A DNA stretch of 64,000 bases from Branchiostoma floridae (GCF_000003815.2 NC_049985.1:20012079-20076078), one strand, 5' to 3'; positions 33,993 to 44,860 are shown, counted from the stretch's first letter. The notes: generated from the sequence alone by a model not told the origin. Translations and numbers: made by a program.

Positions 33993-34685
33993 CTGACTGA
34001 TGAAAGAAATGAAGCGGTAGGAGAAGGTCGTCCGCGAAGAATGATTGTCAGGATATCGCATTCACCGGAGAGTGTTATTCTAGCATTCCAGCTTTTAGAT
34101 TCAGATTCTTTAAAAAAAATGCTAATCGAGTTATTGGATTTGGGTTGCATTTGCCCTTGAACTATCGCCCAAGAATATTCATAGGTGAATCATCAACATT
34201 TGAATCTCAGTGTGCATGTCTAGTCCTATAAAAGCTACCCCTATTAATACTTAATACAATACATTAGACGTTTTTGAGAGCGACACCAACATATGACAGC
34301 TGCATAACGGAGCACAAATGTTCTTGCGATATGCGGCTTGAACATGACATGATGTAAGTGTGTATATCATGTTTTGAAGTCGCAACTCCGGAATATCAAA
34401 ACCTTGAAAACTCGGAGACCTAAGGTAGCTTGCAAGATGAAAGACACAGTGTGCAGAGCAGAGGCACAGCAAGTGTAGTTACGTCATAAGTTACCATTAG
34501 ATGATGTAGTGAACGGCAGTCGTGGGTACTTCAGTCTATAAACCCAATCTCTGCCATCGACCATCGGCTGAATCTGTTTATCGGCAGAAGGTCTTCAAAT
34601 TGATGTTTCGCCTGAGAATCTACGATGATACATTGAACGGGGTCCGATGACCTTCGAGCTTAGCCTGTCCCTATACATCTCGCAG

Positions 34686-35179
34686 NNNNNNNNNNNNNNN
34701 NNNNNNNNNNNNNNNNNNNNNNNNNNNNNNNNNNNNNNNNNNNNNNNNNNNNNNNNNNNNNNNNNNNNNNNNNNNNNNNNNNNNNNNNNNNNNNNNNNNN
34801 NNNNNNNNNNNNNNNNNNNNNNNNNNNNNNNNNNNNNNNNNNNNNNNNNNNNNNNNNNNNNNNNNNNNNNNNNNNNNNNNNNNNNNNNNNNNNNNNNNNN
34901 NNNNNNNNNNNNNNNNNNNNNNNNNNNNNNNNNNNNNNNNNNNNNNNNNNNNNNNNNNNNNNNNNNNNNNNNNNNNNNNNNNNNNNNNNNNNNNNNNNNN
35001 NNNNNNNNNNNNNNNNNNNNNNNNNNNNNNNNNNNNNNNNNNNNNNNNNNNNNNNNNNNNNNNNNNNNNNNNNNNNNNNNNNNNNNNNNNNNNNNNNNNN
35101 NNNNNNNNNNNNNNNNNNNNNNNNNNNNNNNNNNNNNNNNNNNNNNNNNNNNNNNNNNNNNNNNNNNNNNNNNNNNNNN
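34686..35179. other. assembly gap (494 N)
   Basis: Unknown sequence between the two near-identical segments. Confidence 1.
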
Positions 35180-35845
35180 GAAAAGGACGATGGATTTCCA
35201 TCATTTTAGGTAATCATGTAGCTTAGACAAAGATGTACTCAATGATATGCATGTTGCGCAACTAAGGACTTAATTTTCATTATTCATGAAGAACTAATAT
35301 AATTCCTTTGTTTTGCATAACTGGACTTCAATAAATGTAACACGTCATTCATGACTGGTGGAACACAAACAGATACAAAACATGTAAATGAGGACCTGAT
35401 TGTTAAAATTAATGCAAAGCGTTAATTGCGAATGATTTTTTTTACATGTGACAGGTGTAAGCTAATCAATGATGAACATCACTATTCATACATTATGTAA
35501 ATGTGTGCATAACATCTACCAAAGCTCTAAATATCTAATGGAGGTATAAATAAGGTCGCCGACCTCTAATTTGTATCTAATTCCAGTCTCCATTTGTGCC
35601 CTGTTAGCTGTTATTTATAGTGTCTAGTGGTGTGGGGGAAACTGATCTCCCTCTGTTTGTAGTCTTTAATTAAACCATATGTGCACGGTCGGGGTTACAA
35701 AACCTACCTACGTACCAAATATCACCACAATCCATCAACAAAGTTTACAATGCCTACGTTTTCACCACACAGGCATCAATTTAACACCTACCAATCACCT
35801 AAAAATCAGCACCACAGGATGTCAAGGTGCAAAGATACATGTAAA

Positions 35846-36930
35846 CTAGAAAGGCCGACATTTGCTTAGGAGCAAATACAGCATATTGCAATCCATCTTC
35901 ATCTTTGAAAAATTCCCAAAATTCAACAATTTGAAGAAATGTTTGCTCAAAGGGAAAATGAAGTACTGTGGGCACTTGTCCTACACACCTTCATGCCGAA
36001 TTTTAGGTCATTTGGTTTCAATATAAGGGCATAGGAGCCAAAAATATACATTTTTTAGTTAAAAATGGCTAAAAATCCCAAAATAACTCATTTTATAAGT
36101 GCTCTGTGAAGAAAAGTGTTGATGGGGTCCTGTTGTCATTTGTCCAATTTACCTTTGTACCAAATTTCAGATCATTTGGTTTACATACAAGGGCATAGAA
36201 GCCAAAAATATACATTTTTAGTCAAAAATGACTGAAAACCCCCAAATAACTAATTTTTGAAGTGATCTATGAAGAAAGTGTCAATGGGGTCCTGTGAGCA
36301 TATGTTCAATGCACCTCTGTACCAAATTGCAGGTCATTTGGTTTCTATACAAAGGCATAGGAGCAAAAAATATACATTTTTAGTCAAAAATGGCCAAAAA
36401 CCCTGAAATAACTCATTTTTGGAGTAAACAATGAATAAAGCATTGATGGGGTTCTGTGGTCATCGTTCAAACGCACCTATGTACCAAATTTCAGGTCATT
36501 TGGTTTTAATACAAGGGCATAGGAGCCAAAAATATACATTTTTAGTCAAAAATGGCCCAAAAACCTAAAATAACTAATTTTTGAAGTGATCTATGAAAAA
36601 AATGTTGTTGGTTTTCTGTGCTCATATGTCCAATGCACCTCTGTACCAAATTTCAGGTCATTAGCTTGTAATACCAGGGCACACGTGCCCCAAATATACC
36701 TATTCTGTCTAAAAAGTCAGAAAACTCGGATGTAAGACTACCTGGTACCAACTCTATCAAGAAAGTGAAAAAAACGTCTGGGGGTATTTGCTATTTCAGA
36801 GCACCCTGCCAAATTTCAGCTCATTTGGCCAAAAAATGAAAAAAATTAATCCCATTTGAAGATTTGACAGGAGGAGAGACAAAGAAAAAACAGTATATTG
36901 CAATCCCATACTATGTATGGATTGCAATAT
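35846..36930 (-). mobile_element. Helentron-like element E1 with 162-bp internal repeats
   Basis: The empty site in copy 1 (TGTAAAATAC near 33221) proves the borders to within a few A residues. On minus, the left end is ATATTGCAATCCATAC in a hairpin. The right end repeats it inverted (GGATTGCAATAT), then a hairpin ATTTGCTCCTAAGCAAAT, ten bases and CTAG. Insertion is between A and A on plus (T and T on minus), as in Helentrons. About five tandem units of ~162 bp fill 35930-36720, each with ACCAAATTTCAGGTCATTTG, GGGCATAGGAGCCAAAAATA and TACATTTTTAGTCAAAAATG. There is no coding capacity. Confidence 0.8.
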
Positions 36931-37158
36931 AAATACAAAACGTGCCTCTGTAGTACCAAAGTCAACAATGGTCTTTCATAATGTAATCTAAAATGGTGTT
37001 AACTTATGCTGGCAATGTCCGACTGGTTGTTTGCTTATAGGGCCTTCACACTGAAATCGAATCAGCAGGAATCAAGCAGAACCAGGCGGAATGAAGTATT
37101 TGCAAAATTCGTGCCACATTCGGTGCCATTCCGAGTGGGTATTCCAAATGGGCCTTAA

Positions 37159-37631
37159 ATCCCATTCACACGAGAAGGAATGAGCCTGAATGCCGTCAGA
37201 ATGAAAATCCCTTTCTATTTCTGTGAATTCGTAGTGTATTCTAGACATTCTCACTGCATTCGAGATATTCTTTCGGCCGCATTCTGGCAGGATTCGAGAT
37301 GGCTTGCCGTTTCGGTTCTCCATCGAATGAGATAAGAATGTTTCGAATAATGTTGGAATGCCGCAGAATGCGGTCAGACTGCAGTTAGAATAGTTAGAAT
37401 ACACTTAGAATCCACTATGAATGCCATTCGATATTTCTCCACTTCGAATGCACCTCGACAGTTTTTGACACGTCAAAAACTTTCGAGCCAGCCAGAAGAA
37501 CGGGGACGAATATCTGGAATGCAGTAAGAATGTTTAGAATACAGTACGAATTGCCAAGAATTGCCACGAATAGAAAAGAATTTTTATTCCGACGGCATTC
37601 CGGCTCATTCGTGCTCTCGTGTGAAGGGGGC
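37159..37631. mobile_element. TTAA-flanked foldback element with GAAT/ATTC periodicity, copy in haplotype B
   Basis: Allelic copy of 33452-33924 with a few substitutions, flanked by TTAA at 37155-37158 and 37632-37635. It is already present in both copies, so it is older than the two insertions unique to copy 2. Confidence 0.75.
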
Positions 37632-37639
37632 TTAATTAC

Positions 37640-37699
37640 CTGGGAGCTAATGTCGTGCGGTTCACATGTCGTCTCCACGAGGGCGGAATCTAAAGCAGC
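37640..37699 (-). other. candidate 60-nt exon on minus (haplotype B)
   Basis: Allelic copy of 33933-33992 with one visible coding difference (CEPHD instead of CGPHD). Both splice signals are retained. Confidence 0.25.
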
Positions 37700-37796
37700 C
37701 TGACTGATGAAAGAAATGAAGCGGTAGGAGAAGGTCGTCCGCGAAGAATGATTGTCAGGATATCGCATTCCAGCTTTTAGATTCAGATTCTTTTAA

Positions 37797-38431
37797 ACAG
37801 GGGTGCCTAAGCATTTGCACGAACCCTATGAAATTCGTACGAATATTATGTGATACACACGAATCACTATGCGAAAACGCACGAATATTATGCAATTCGC
37901 ACGAATCACTATGCGAAATCGTACGAATTTTATAAAATTCGCACGAATCACTATGTGACACACACGAGCCTTATGTGATTTGCACGATCCTTATGCAAAA
38001 ACGGCGGCCGGGAGGAGGCATGATTTTGAGCGTTTCTACCCGAGATATTTATATTTCAAGGCATGGAATGGACATTTTCCGTCGCAAAGATGTATTTGAT
38101 AGCCTGTGAGCTACTGTTTAGCTTCATTTCGGCGTGTTACATTGTATTTTCAGTCGCGGAAGCGGCGAAGCCGCCATCTTGAAAATCCCGCTCCGTTTGT
38201 CACGTGACCCCGCCAGTGGTTGCGCAATTTCGCATAAGGATCGTGCAAATCACATAAGGCTCGTGTGTGTCACATAGTGATTCGTGCGAATTTCATAAAA
38301 TTCGTACGATTTCGCATAGTGATTCGTGCGAATTTCATAATATTCGTGCGTTTTCGCATAGTGATTCGTGTGTATCACATAATATTCGTACGAATTTCAT
38401 AGGGATCGTGCAAATGCTTAGGCACCCCTGT
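37797..38431. mobile_element. TTAA foldback element with two 200-bp arms of ~21-bp units
   Basis: The arms 37797-37996 and 38232-38431 are inverted copies with only a few mismatches, starting ACAGGGGTGCCTAAGC. Each arm consists of about nine units of 20-22 bp beginning ACGA (for example ACGAATCACTATGCGAAA). TTAA lies at 37793-37796 and 38432-38435, and copy 1 shows the empty site at 34109-34112. The 235-bp centre carries CCGCCATCTTG (38171-38181) and GTCACGTGAC (38199-38208). There is no transposase; piggyBac or Kolobok mobilisation is inferred from TTAA. Confidence 0.9.
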
Positions 38432-39005
38432 TTAAAAAAATGCTAATCGAGTTATTGGATTTGGGTTGCATTTGCCCTTGAACTATCGCCCAAGAATATT
38501 CATAGGTGAATCATCAACATTTGAATCTCAGTGTGCATGTCTAGTCCTATAAAAGCTACCCCTATTAATACTTAATACAATACATTAGACGTTTTTGAGA
38601 GCGACACCAACATATGACAGCTGCATAACGGAGCACAAATGTTCTTGCGATATGCGGCTTGAACATGACATGATGTAAGTGTGTATATCATGTTTTGAAG
38701 TCGCAACTCCGGAATATCAATACCTTGAAAACTCTGAGACCTAAGGTAGCTTGCAAGATGAAAGACACAGTGTGCAGAGCAGAGGCACAGCAAGTGTAGT
38801 TACGTCATAAGTTACCATTAGATGATGTAGTGAACGGCAGTCGTGGGTACTTCAGCCTATAAACCCAATCTCTGCCATCGACCATCGGCTGAATCTGTTT
38901 ATCGGCAGAAGGTCTTCAAATTGATGTTTCGCCTGAGAATCTACGATGATACATTGAACGGGGTCCGATGACCTTCGAGCTTAGCCTGTCCCTATACATC
39001 TCGCA

Positions 39006-40820
39006 GTGATCGAGAGAACACCGGCCGTACCGCTGCGATAATCCCCTGTCGATATTTGCCTACTGTAGGACACTGGCCTTATCATTGTGGAATCTGGGAT
39101 TTATATCAGCACTCTTTCAGCCATTTCTGAATTCCTACACGTCCAGCATTATCCTAATATCCTCTCGCCTGCCTTTTGAATACTTTACGCCTGAGGGACA
39201 GTTGTAGGACCATCGTAAAATGTTCCCATTTAAATCTCCATATTTGTGAGTACTGACGTACGTACGGAACCGTCAACAACACTATGGTGTTTTAGAGGAG
39301 ATTTGCAAAGAATATGAAGGTCGTGGACTTATATTCAATATCTTTCAAGAGTGTTATTTGCGGTGTGGAGTAGCCTCTAATGGAAATAAGTGCACTAGTC
39401 TTATAAGTGCAGTTTTCGGTCTGACAGACGGTAAGGGGTTTAGAAACATGTGCGACCAGTCCCTTTGGCAAAATCGCTCATGCCAACCTCCAATCTTACT
39501 TCTTTTTGTAAAAAAGACTAGCATTTTGTTGCTTGTATATTATCGTCGATGCTAGTGCCTACGTTTATTTAAATATGAAGAACATGCAGTTGTGATACCT
39601 TCTTCACAGTGTGAGAAGCTCATAAATACTTGCACAGTCATCACTTATAAGGTTATACACTCGTTCTCATTGAAATGTCTAAAATTGCATTTTTTGTCGA
39701 AAAATAAATCGGCTTTATAGGGGGCCGCCCTAAGATGGTTCCCGTCGTAAGACGGTACGGATTTTTTGCTGATCTTATTATCCATAAGTACACCGTGTTT
39801 GTTGCCACTGACTATGCTGATTACAAAGGTAAATAAACCAGGTCCATGCACACAGCTTTAATTTGCATTCCAAGTATACTTTAACATAATTATTTACTTC
39901 ATTTTGTTTTTTAAACAGAATTCTAACAGTAATTTTGACAGTGCTGAATCACTGCGGTCACCGGCCTCTGCGTATTGGCGGCTCGTGTCGCTAACTATAC
40001 GAACTCTTCCAAGCAGTCACACAACTGCCATGATACACATAAATAAAGCTCCATAAAACACTATGAATATGGGTCTTCAAATGTTTGTTAAGTAGAAAAG
40101 CAACCAAAAGGATGCGACATAAACATTGCCACCATTGTACTCCCAAGGGAGTGTGGCCGTGAAGGTGGCAGACTAGAGAACGCTCCAAAGGTTTATTTGA
40201 CTGTAACAAATGATTCGTGCTGTCTATGAAAATAAGACTTGATAGAGAGATGTAGATGATATTTTCATATAATCAGACAGAGTTTTGTTGATGTTGGCGG
40301 TGTCGTTTTTTCGAAATGGTTTTTTTAGTCGGGCATTCACAATCAGTGCATTCAGACCATTGCCCGTAAAAACATCAGCTGGATTGTTCTAGGTACAGCC
40401 TTCCTCATGTGAGACAAGAAGTACATACAGTCACGATTTTACTGTCAAAAGAAAGCTAAAATATCATACTATTAATTTTTTTCTGTGTACTTAAATCTAC
40501 CACTTACTTCTGAAGAGAGCAAAATGTAAAAATATTCTATCATCCATCCTTTCTTGTCTGTGCACATGACACAAACTGTCCCTGTCCATTCATTTCCATG
40601 GACAAAGAAAATACCTTTCATGGTCTTCAGTTAAAGATAAAGACTTATATTGACTGGGCTAAAATCGACTGTTGCATCAAAATATCAATAAGATAACACA
40701 TAAAACAATAACGTTGACCACATCAACGCCGTCATTGGTGAGATCCACATAAATGATCTTCACATCCCCAGCGAACACCTCCAAAATGTGATGGCTGGTG
40801 TCGTCACGGAATGCTCCTCC
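39006..40820. other. no recognised gene
   Basis: Unique sequence following the duplicated segment. Short frames at 39358-39555 (+), 39645-39851 (-) and 39991-40209 (-) show no domain. Confidence 0.4.
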
Positions 40821-40826
40821 TCAGGT

Positions 40827-41425
40827 ACATAAAAGTATAACTTCCATTTTGGGCTTGCGACTTGGAACTCATGGAACTTTTCAGATGACCCCTTGTCTCT
40901 TACCCAATCGTTTTAATAACCTATCGGTACAACTGACATGAATCTGCTAACTAGCACTTGCGACCTACCCTAGATTAAATTGCAGAGAAATCAAGACATC
41001 AAAGTATAACTATCCATCAGGGCTTGCGACTTGTGACTCATGGAACTTTTGACATGACCCCGTGCGTATCTCTCACCTAATCGTTCTCGCGACATATCAG
41101 TACAAATGACGCGCTTATGTTTATTACCACTTGTGACCTATATACTCTACATTACATCGCTGGGAAAACAAGACATAAACGTATAACTTTCATTTTGGGC
41201 TTGCGACTTGGAATTCATTGAAATTCTGACATGACCACGTGTCTCTTGCCCAAACGTTCTCGCCACATATCAGTACAAATGGTGGGATTATGCTAATTGG
41301 CACTTGTGACCCACCTTTAATCAATCGATGGGAAATCCAGACATGAAAGTACAAATAATATATATGGGCTTGCGCCTTGCAACTCATGGAACTTTTTAGA
41401 TGATCCCGTGTCCCTTACACATGAT
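40827..41425. repeat. ~172-bp tandem satellite, about 3.5 units
   Basis: Units start near 40829, 41000, 41174 and 41342. Each contains AAGTATAAC, GGGCTTGCGACTT, a CATGGAACTTT-like stretch, GATGACCCCGTG, TATCAGTACAAATG and CACTTGTGACC in the same order. Divergence between units is moderate. Confidence 0.85.
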
Positions 41426-41429
41426 CAGG

Positions 41430-42340
41430 AAAGGCGACAATCTTCGAAGGGAAAAATTTACCGCAAGGAAAGCCAATTTTTGAATTTTCAGCGGATTTCT
41501 TTGGACATAGGAATGTTCAGAGGTCTCATAACTTTGACAAATTCTAGATAATGTTCACCAACACGTTGCAAATGGACATAAAAACCAAATGGTGAGTTGA
41601 TAAAATTTCAACTTTGAGATGTACATCGCATGTATTTGTCCAAGTATTGACTTTTCCGGGTAGAGTGGTTAATTTCCAACCATTTAGCCAGGTTATGGGA
41701 GCCCTACTGACGACCATGACAAGCCGCGCGTCGCCCGGTGAATTCAGTTCAGCTGGCCCAAGTCCTGCCGTGACTACAAGTTACTGTGAAAAACAAACCC
41801 TGCTTTGTTCAACAATGTATTGTACCGGTAGTAACTGTTACATGTACAACCCTTTTAAACCGTATAATATAGGCCCCTGTAAACAATATCATCATTGCCC
41901 TTATTCGTTGCCCTTAATCTACAGATTATCAAATCTTATAGGAAACATTTACACCCCATCATGTATAATGTACTGTCCCTATAGTACCATTGTCTTGTAA
42001 TGTCTGGTATATATAAGTCGTGCAGTCCTCTATTGCGCAACTATGACCTTTGGGGTCACTTCCTGTGGGGACGGCGGGGCCCAAGCTCAACTGCACGCAG
42101 AATGACGTAATTCCTAAATATAAACCACTATTGCGAAATCGCCACACTTAGCACACTAAACACTATTTTTCAAGTACAAACATCCCCTGCAAAACCGTCA
42201 GAAGCCACTAGACGAAAAAACACCTCGTACGTTTCGTAGTCCTTCTCAAGAACTACCCACATACGAAAAATCAGATCAATCTGTGATGATCTTACGTAGC
42301 TGGACTGTTCACAGACATGCCGTATATAAGAATTCTACAC
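41430..42340. other. no recognised gene
   Basis: A 128-codon plus frame at 41614-42000 lacks recognisable motifs. Confidence 0.4.
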
Positions 42341-42344
42341 ATAC

Positions 42345-42707
42345 CTATTGTATCATGCAAATTACCTCCTAATTTGCATAACAACCATACAGTTATGTAC
42401 ATCATTACGTAAGCTGTCTGCATACCTACAATCATTAACATCCATCAACCCCTTCTTGCATTATCCCTTCTCAAAACCTAAAACAAAAAATACTTTCACC
42501 GCCCCTGCGAAACCCCTAGGTGGCCAAAACTTACACACCTTACTATGCTTTTACACAGCTACCTACCACTTAAAAATCATCACCCAAACAAGTCCCAAAC
42601 AAAAAATAGCAAAACCGGAAGTTCCTCTGCAGTACCATAACCCGCCGCTAGAGCGCCCTGCCATAACGCAATTCCTGTAACATCGGTACGGTGAAGCAAT
42701 AACCCGA
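42345..42707. mobile_element. family B Helentron-like interior fragment
   Basis: ATGCAAATTACCTCCTAATTTGCATAA, CTGCAGTACCAT and CCGCTAGAGCG (minor variants of the family B blocks) occur in the order seen at 16980-17160. It is cut by an assembly gap. Confidence 0.55.
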
Positions 42708-43091
42708 NNNNNNNNNNNNNNNNNNNNNNNNNNNNNNNNNNNNNNNNNNNNNNNNNNNNNNNNNNNNNNNNNNNNNNNNNNNNNNNNNNNNNNNNNNNNN
42801 NNNNNNNNNNNNNNNNNNNNNNNNNNNNNNNNNNNNNNNNNNNNNNNNNNNNNNNNNNNNNNNNNNNNNNNNNNNNNNNNNNNNNNNNNNNNNNNNNNNN
42901 NNNNNNNNNNNNNNNNNNNNNNNNNNNNNNNNNNNNNNNNNNNNNNNNNNNNNNNNNNNNNNNNNNNNNNNNNNNNNNNNNNNNNNNNNNNNNNNNNNNN
43001 NNNNNNNNNNNNNNNNNNNNNNNNNNNNNNNNNNNNNNNNNNNNNNNNNNNNNNNNNNNNNNNNNNNNNNNNNNNNNNNNNNNNNNNNNNN
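42708..43091. other. assembly gap (384 N)
   Basis: Unknown sequence. Confidence 1.
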
Positions 43092-43362
43092 TATTTTCAG
43101 TGAAAACTACCTGCTTGTTATTTTCGGTCTCATTGGGTCATGCATTTAAACAAACGTTACCGGTAACTTGTGTTTTAGGGTGTGGAATCCCAGCCGCGGC
43201 TATAATAATCTTCTAAGCCATCAACCAATACGAATGTTGTGGTGTATCTTTTGTAAAACATTACAGGGGTTATGGGGTTATGGAAAAATGTAGGAAACAG
43301 TCATATTGTCTATAATTTGCTCCATACCAAGGTGTAAAGTCAGGCGACAGCATCTTTGACAT

Positions 43363-43690
43363 TTAAAGCCTAGGTTACACATAGCCGAATTTAACTCCCG
43401 AACACCAGCCGACCCTTAGCCGACTCAGGTCGGCTGGTGTTCGGGAGCACGCCTATCTTTTATCGCCGAACATGTCCCGAACATGTCCCGAACATGTCCC
43501 AACCATCTCCCGACCATCTCCCGACCAGTAAATGTCTTACTCCCGACTGTGTCCCGAATGCTATCTAATCTATTCCCAACCATCCCGACCTCTAGTCGCA
43601 GACTGCCGAATCTCGCTTGACTGATTCCTAACCAATTGCTGACCCTCTCACGACTTGAAATGGACCTAATCAGCGACCCTCCCCCCCAAA
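43363..43690. mobile_element. foldback-type repeat rich in CCCGAAC, 19-bp perfect hairpin
   Basis: 43395-43413 and 43429-43447 are perfect inverted 19-bp arms (CTCCCGAACACCAGCCGAC). An array of ~11-bp units (CATGTCCCGAA and variants) follows at about 43468-43530. The left side starts at TTAA (43363-43366); no right border is recognised. It is similar in vocabulary to 45536-45921. Confidence 0.55.
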
Positions 43691-43885
43691 AAAGTGGTCA
43701 TTTCCGCTTTTAATCAAAATAATTCTTTCTGCTTCTATTTTGTAAACATCACCAAGAGATAAAATTTGGATGACAGGTAGCTCCGATGCGACATTTATGG
43801 TTCTTTTTGTTTTGGACTAGATGTCGGTCGTGTGAAGTTCGGGGGGTGATTCGCCTACGTACTGGTAATAGTCATTTTGCTTGGT

Positions 43886-44251
43886 ATCATGCCCATGGCA
43901 TAGTACATGTACGGTACCACACATTACAGACATCGGTATCATGCCCATGGTAACGTTACATGTACAGTGCCACACATTACAGACATCGGTATCATGCCCA
44001 TGGCATGGTACATGTACAGTACCACACATTACAGACATCGGTATCATGCCCATGGCATAGTACATGTACGGTACCATACATTATAGACATCGGTATCATG
44101 CCCATGGCATAGTACATGTACGGTACCATACATTATAGACATCGGTATCATGCCCATGGCATGGTACATGTACAGTACCACACATTACAGACATCGGTAT
44201 CATGCCCGGCATAGTACATGTACGGTACCATACATTACAGACATCGGTATC
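43886..44251. repeat. 52-bp minisatellite, seven units into a gap
   Basis: Units start at 43886, 43938, 43991, 44043, 44095, 44147 and 44199. Each carries CCATGG, GTACATGTAC and GGTACC palindromes and ends in ACAGACATCGGT. The array runs directly into the 100-N gap, so its real length is unknown. Confidence 0.95.
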
Positions 44252-44351
44252 NNNNNNNNNNNNNNNNNNNNNNNNNNNNNNNNNNNNNNNNNNNNNNNNN
44301 NNNNNNNNNNNNNNNNNNNNNNNNNNNNNNNNNNNNNNNNNNNNNNNNNNN
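44252..44351. other. assembly gap (exactly 100 N)
   Basis: Exactly 100 N suggests a placeholder for a gap of unknown size, probably caused by the minisatellite. Confidence 1.
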
Positions 44352-44385
44352 ATTTCAAATTCTTGCCCGAGGGCTAATTGCAGGG
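44352..44385 (-). repeat. 3'-terminal fragment of the unclassified retroelement-like repeat
   Basis: CAAATTCTTGCCCGAGGGC and TAATTGCAG are the inverse of the tail at 48077-48110, and match 1976-1995. Only about 35 bp remain before the next minisatellite. Confidence 0.65.
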
Positions 44386-44414
44386 AACATGAAAGGATGG
44401 ATTTCCACTCATTG

Positions 44415-44860
44415 AGCCTGACCATGGATTTGTACTCATTGGGACTAACCGTGAATTTGTACTCATTGAGCCTGTCCGTGGATTTGTACTCGTTGAGCCT
44501 GTCCGTGGATTTGTACTCATTGAGCCTGTCCGTGGATATTTACTCATTGGGACTAACCGAGGATATGTACTCATTGAGACTGACCGTGAATTTGTACTCA
44601 TTGAGCTTGTCCGTGGATTTGTACTCATTGAGCCTGTCCGTGGATTTGTACTCATTGAGACTGACCGTGAATTTGTACTCATTGAGCTTGTCCGTGGATT
44701 TGTACTCATTGAGCCTGTCCGTGGATTTGTACCCATTGAGACTGACCGTGAATTTGTACTCATTGAGCCTGTCCGTAGATTTGTACTCATTGAGCCTGTC
44801 CGTGGATTTGTGCTCATTGAGCCTGTCCGTGGATTTGTACTCATTGAGACTGACTATTGA
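44415..44860. repeat. 27-bp minisatellite with higher-order 81-bp pattern
   Basis: Sixteen full units and a partial one (for example AGCCTGTCCGTGGATTTG plus TACTCATTG). Three unit types (AGACTGACC..., AGCTTGTCC..., AGCCTGTCC...) recur in the same order in the middle of the array. Because 27 is divisible by three, long open frames appear on both strands (9-residue repeats such as LYSLSLSVD); these are by-products. Confidence 0.95.

Larger units (their letters stand above)
32441..34685 (+). repeat. duplicated segment, copy 1 (probable haplotype A)
   Basis: It is collinear and near-identical with 35180-39005. Copy 1 ends exactly where a run of N starts, and copy 2 begins exactly where that run ends. 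Differences are mainly indels: copy 2 carries two transposons that are absent here, while copy 1 has a 116-bp segment between TCTGTTTGTA repeats (32917 and 33033) and a 25-bp segment between GCATTC repeats (34058 and 34083). Confidence 0.95.
35180..39005 (+). repeat. duplicated segment, copy 2 (probable haplotype B)
   Basis: It is collinear with 32441-34685 through GCTTAGCCTGTCCC and CATCTCGCAG. It contains a Helentron-like insertion (35846-36930) and a foldback insertion (37797-38431) absent from copy 1, and lacks the 116-bp and 25-bp segments of copy 1. Sequence continues uniquely after 39005. Confidence 0.95.

Noticed and set aside
33365-34061. 110- and 117-codon minus frames conserved in both copies
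   Set aside because: Mostly foldback-repeat sequence; conservation reflects allelic identity. Only the 60-nt segment with splice signals is retained as a candidate.
34647-35213. Open frames through the N run
   Set aside because: They consist almost entirely of unknown bases.
35930-36720. CRISPR-like array
   Set aside because: Units are contiguous ~162-bp tandem repeats with no spacers, in an animal genome; they are the core of a transposon.
41614-42000. 128-codon plus frame
   Set aside because: Low-complexity composition and no motif; could be chance in moderately GC sequence.
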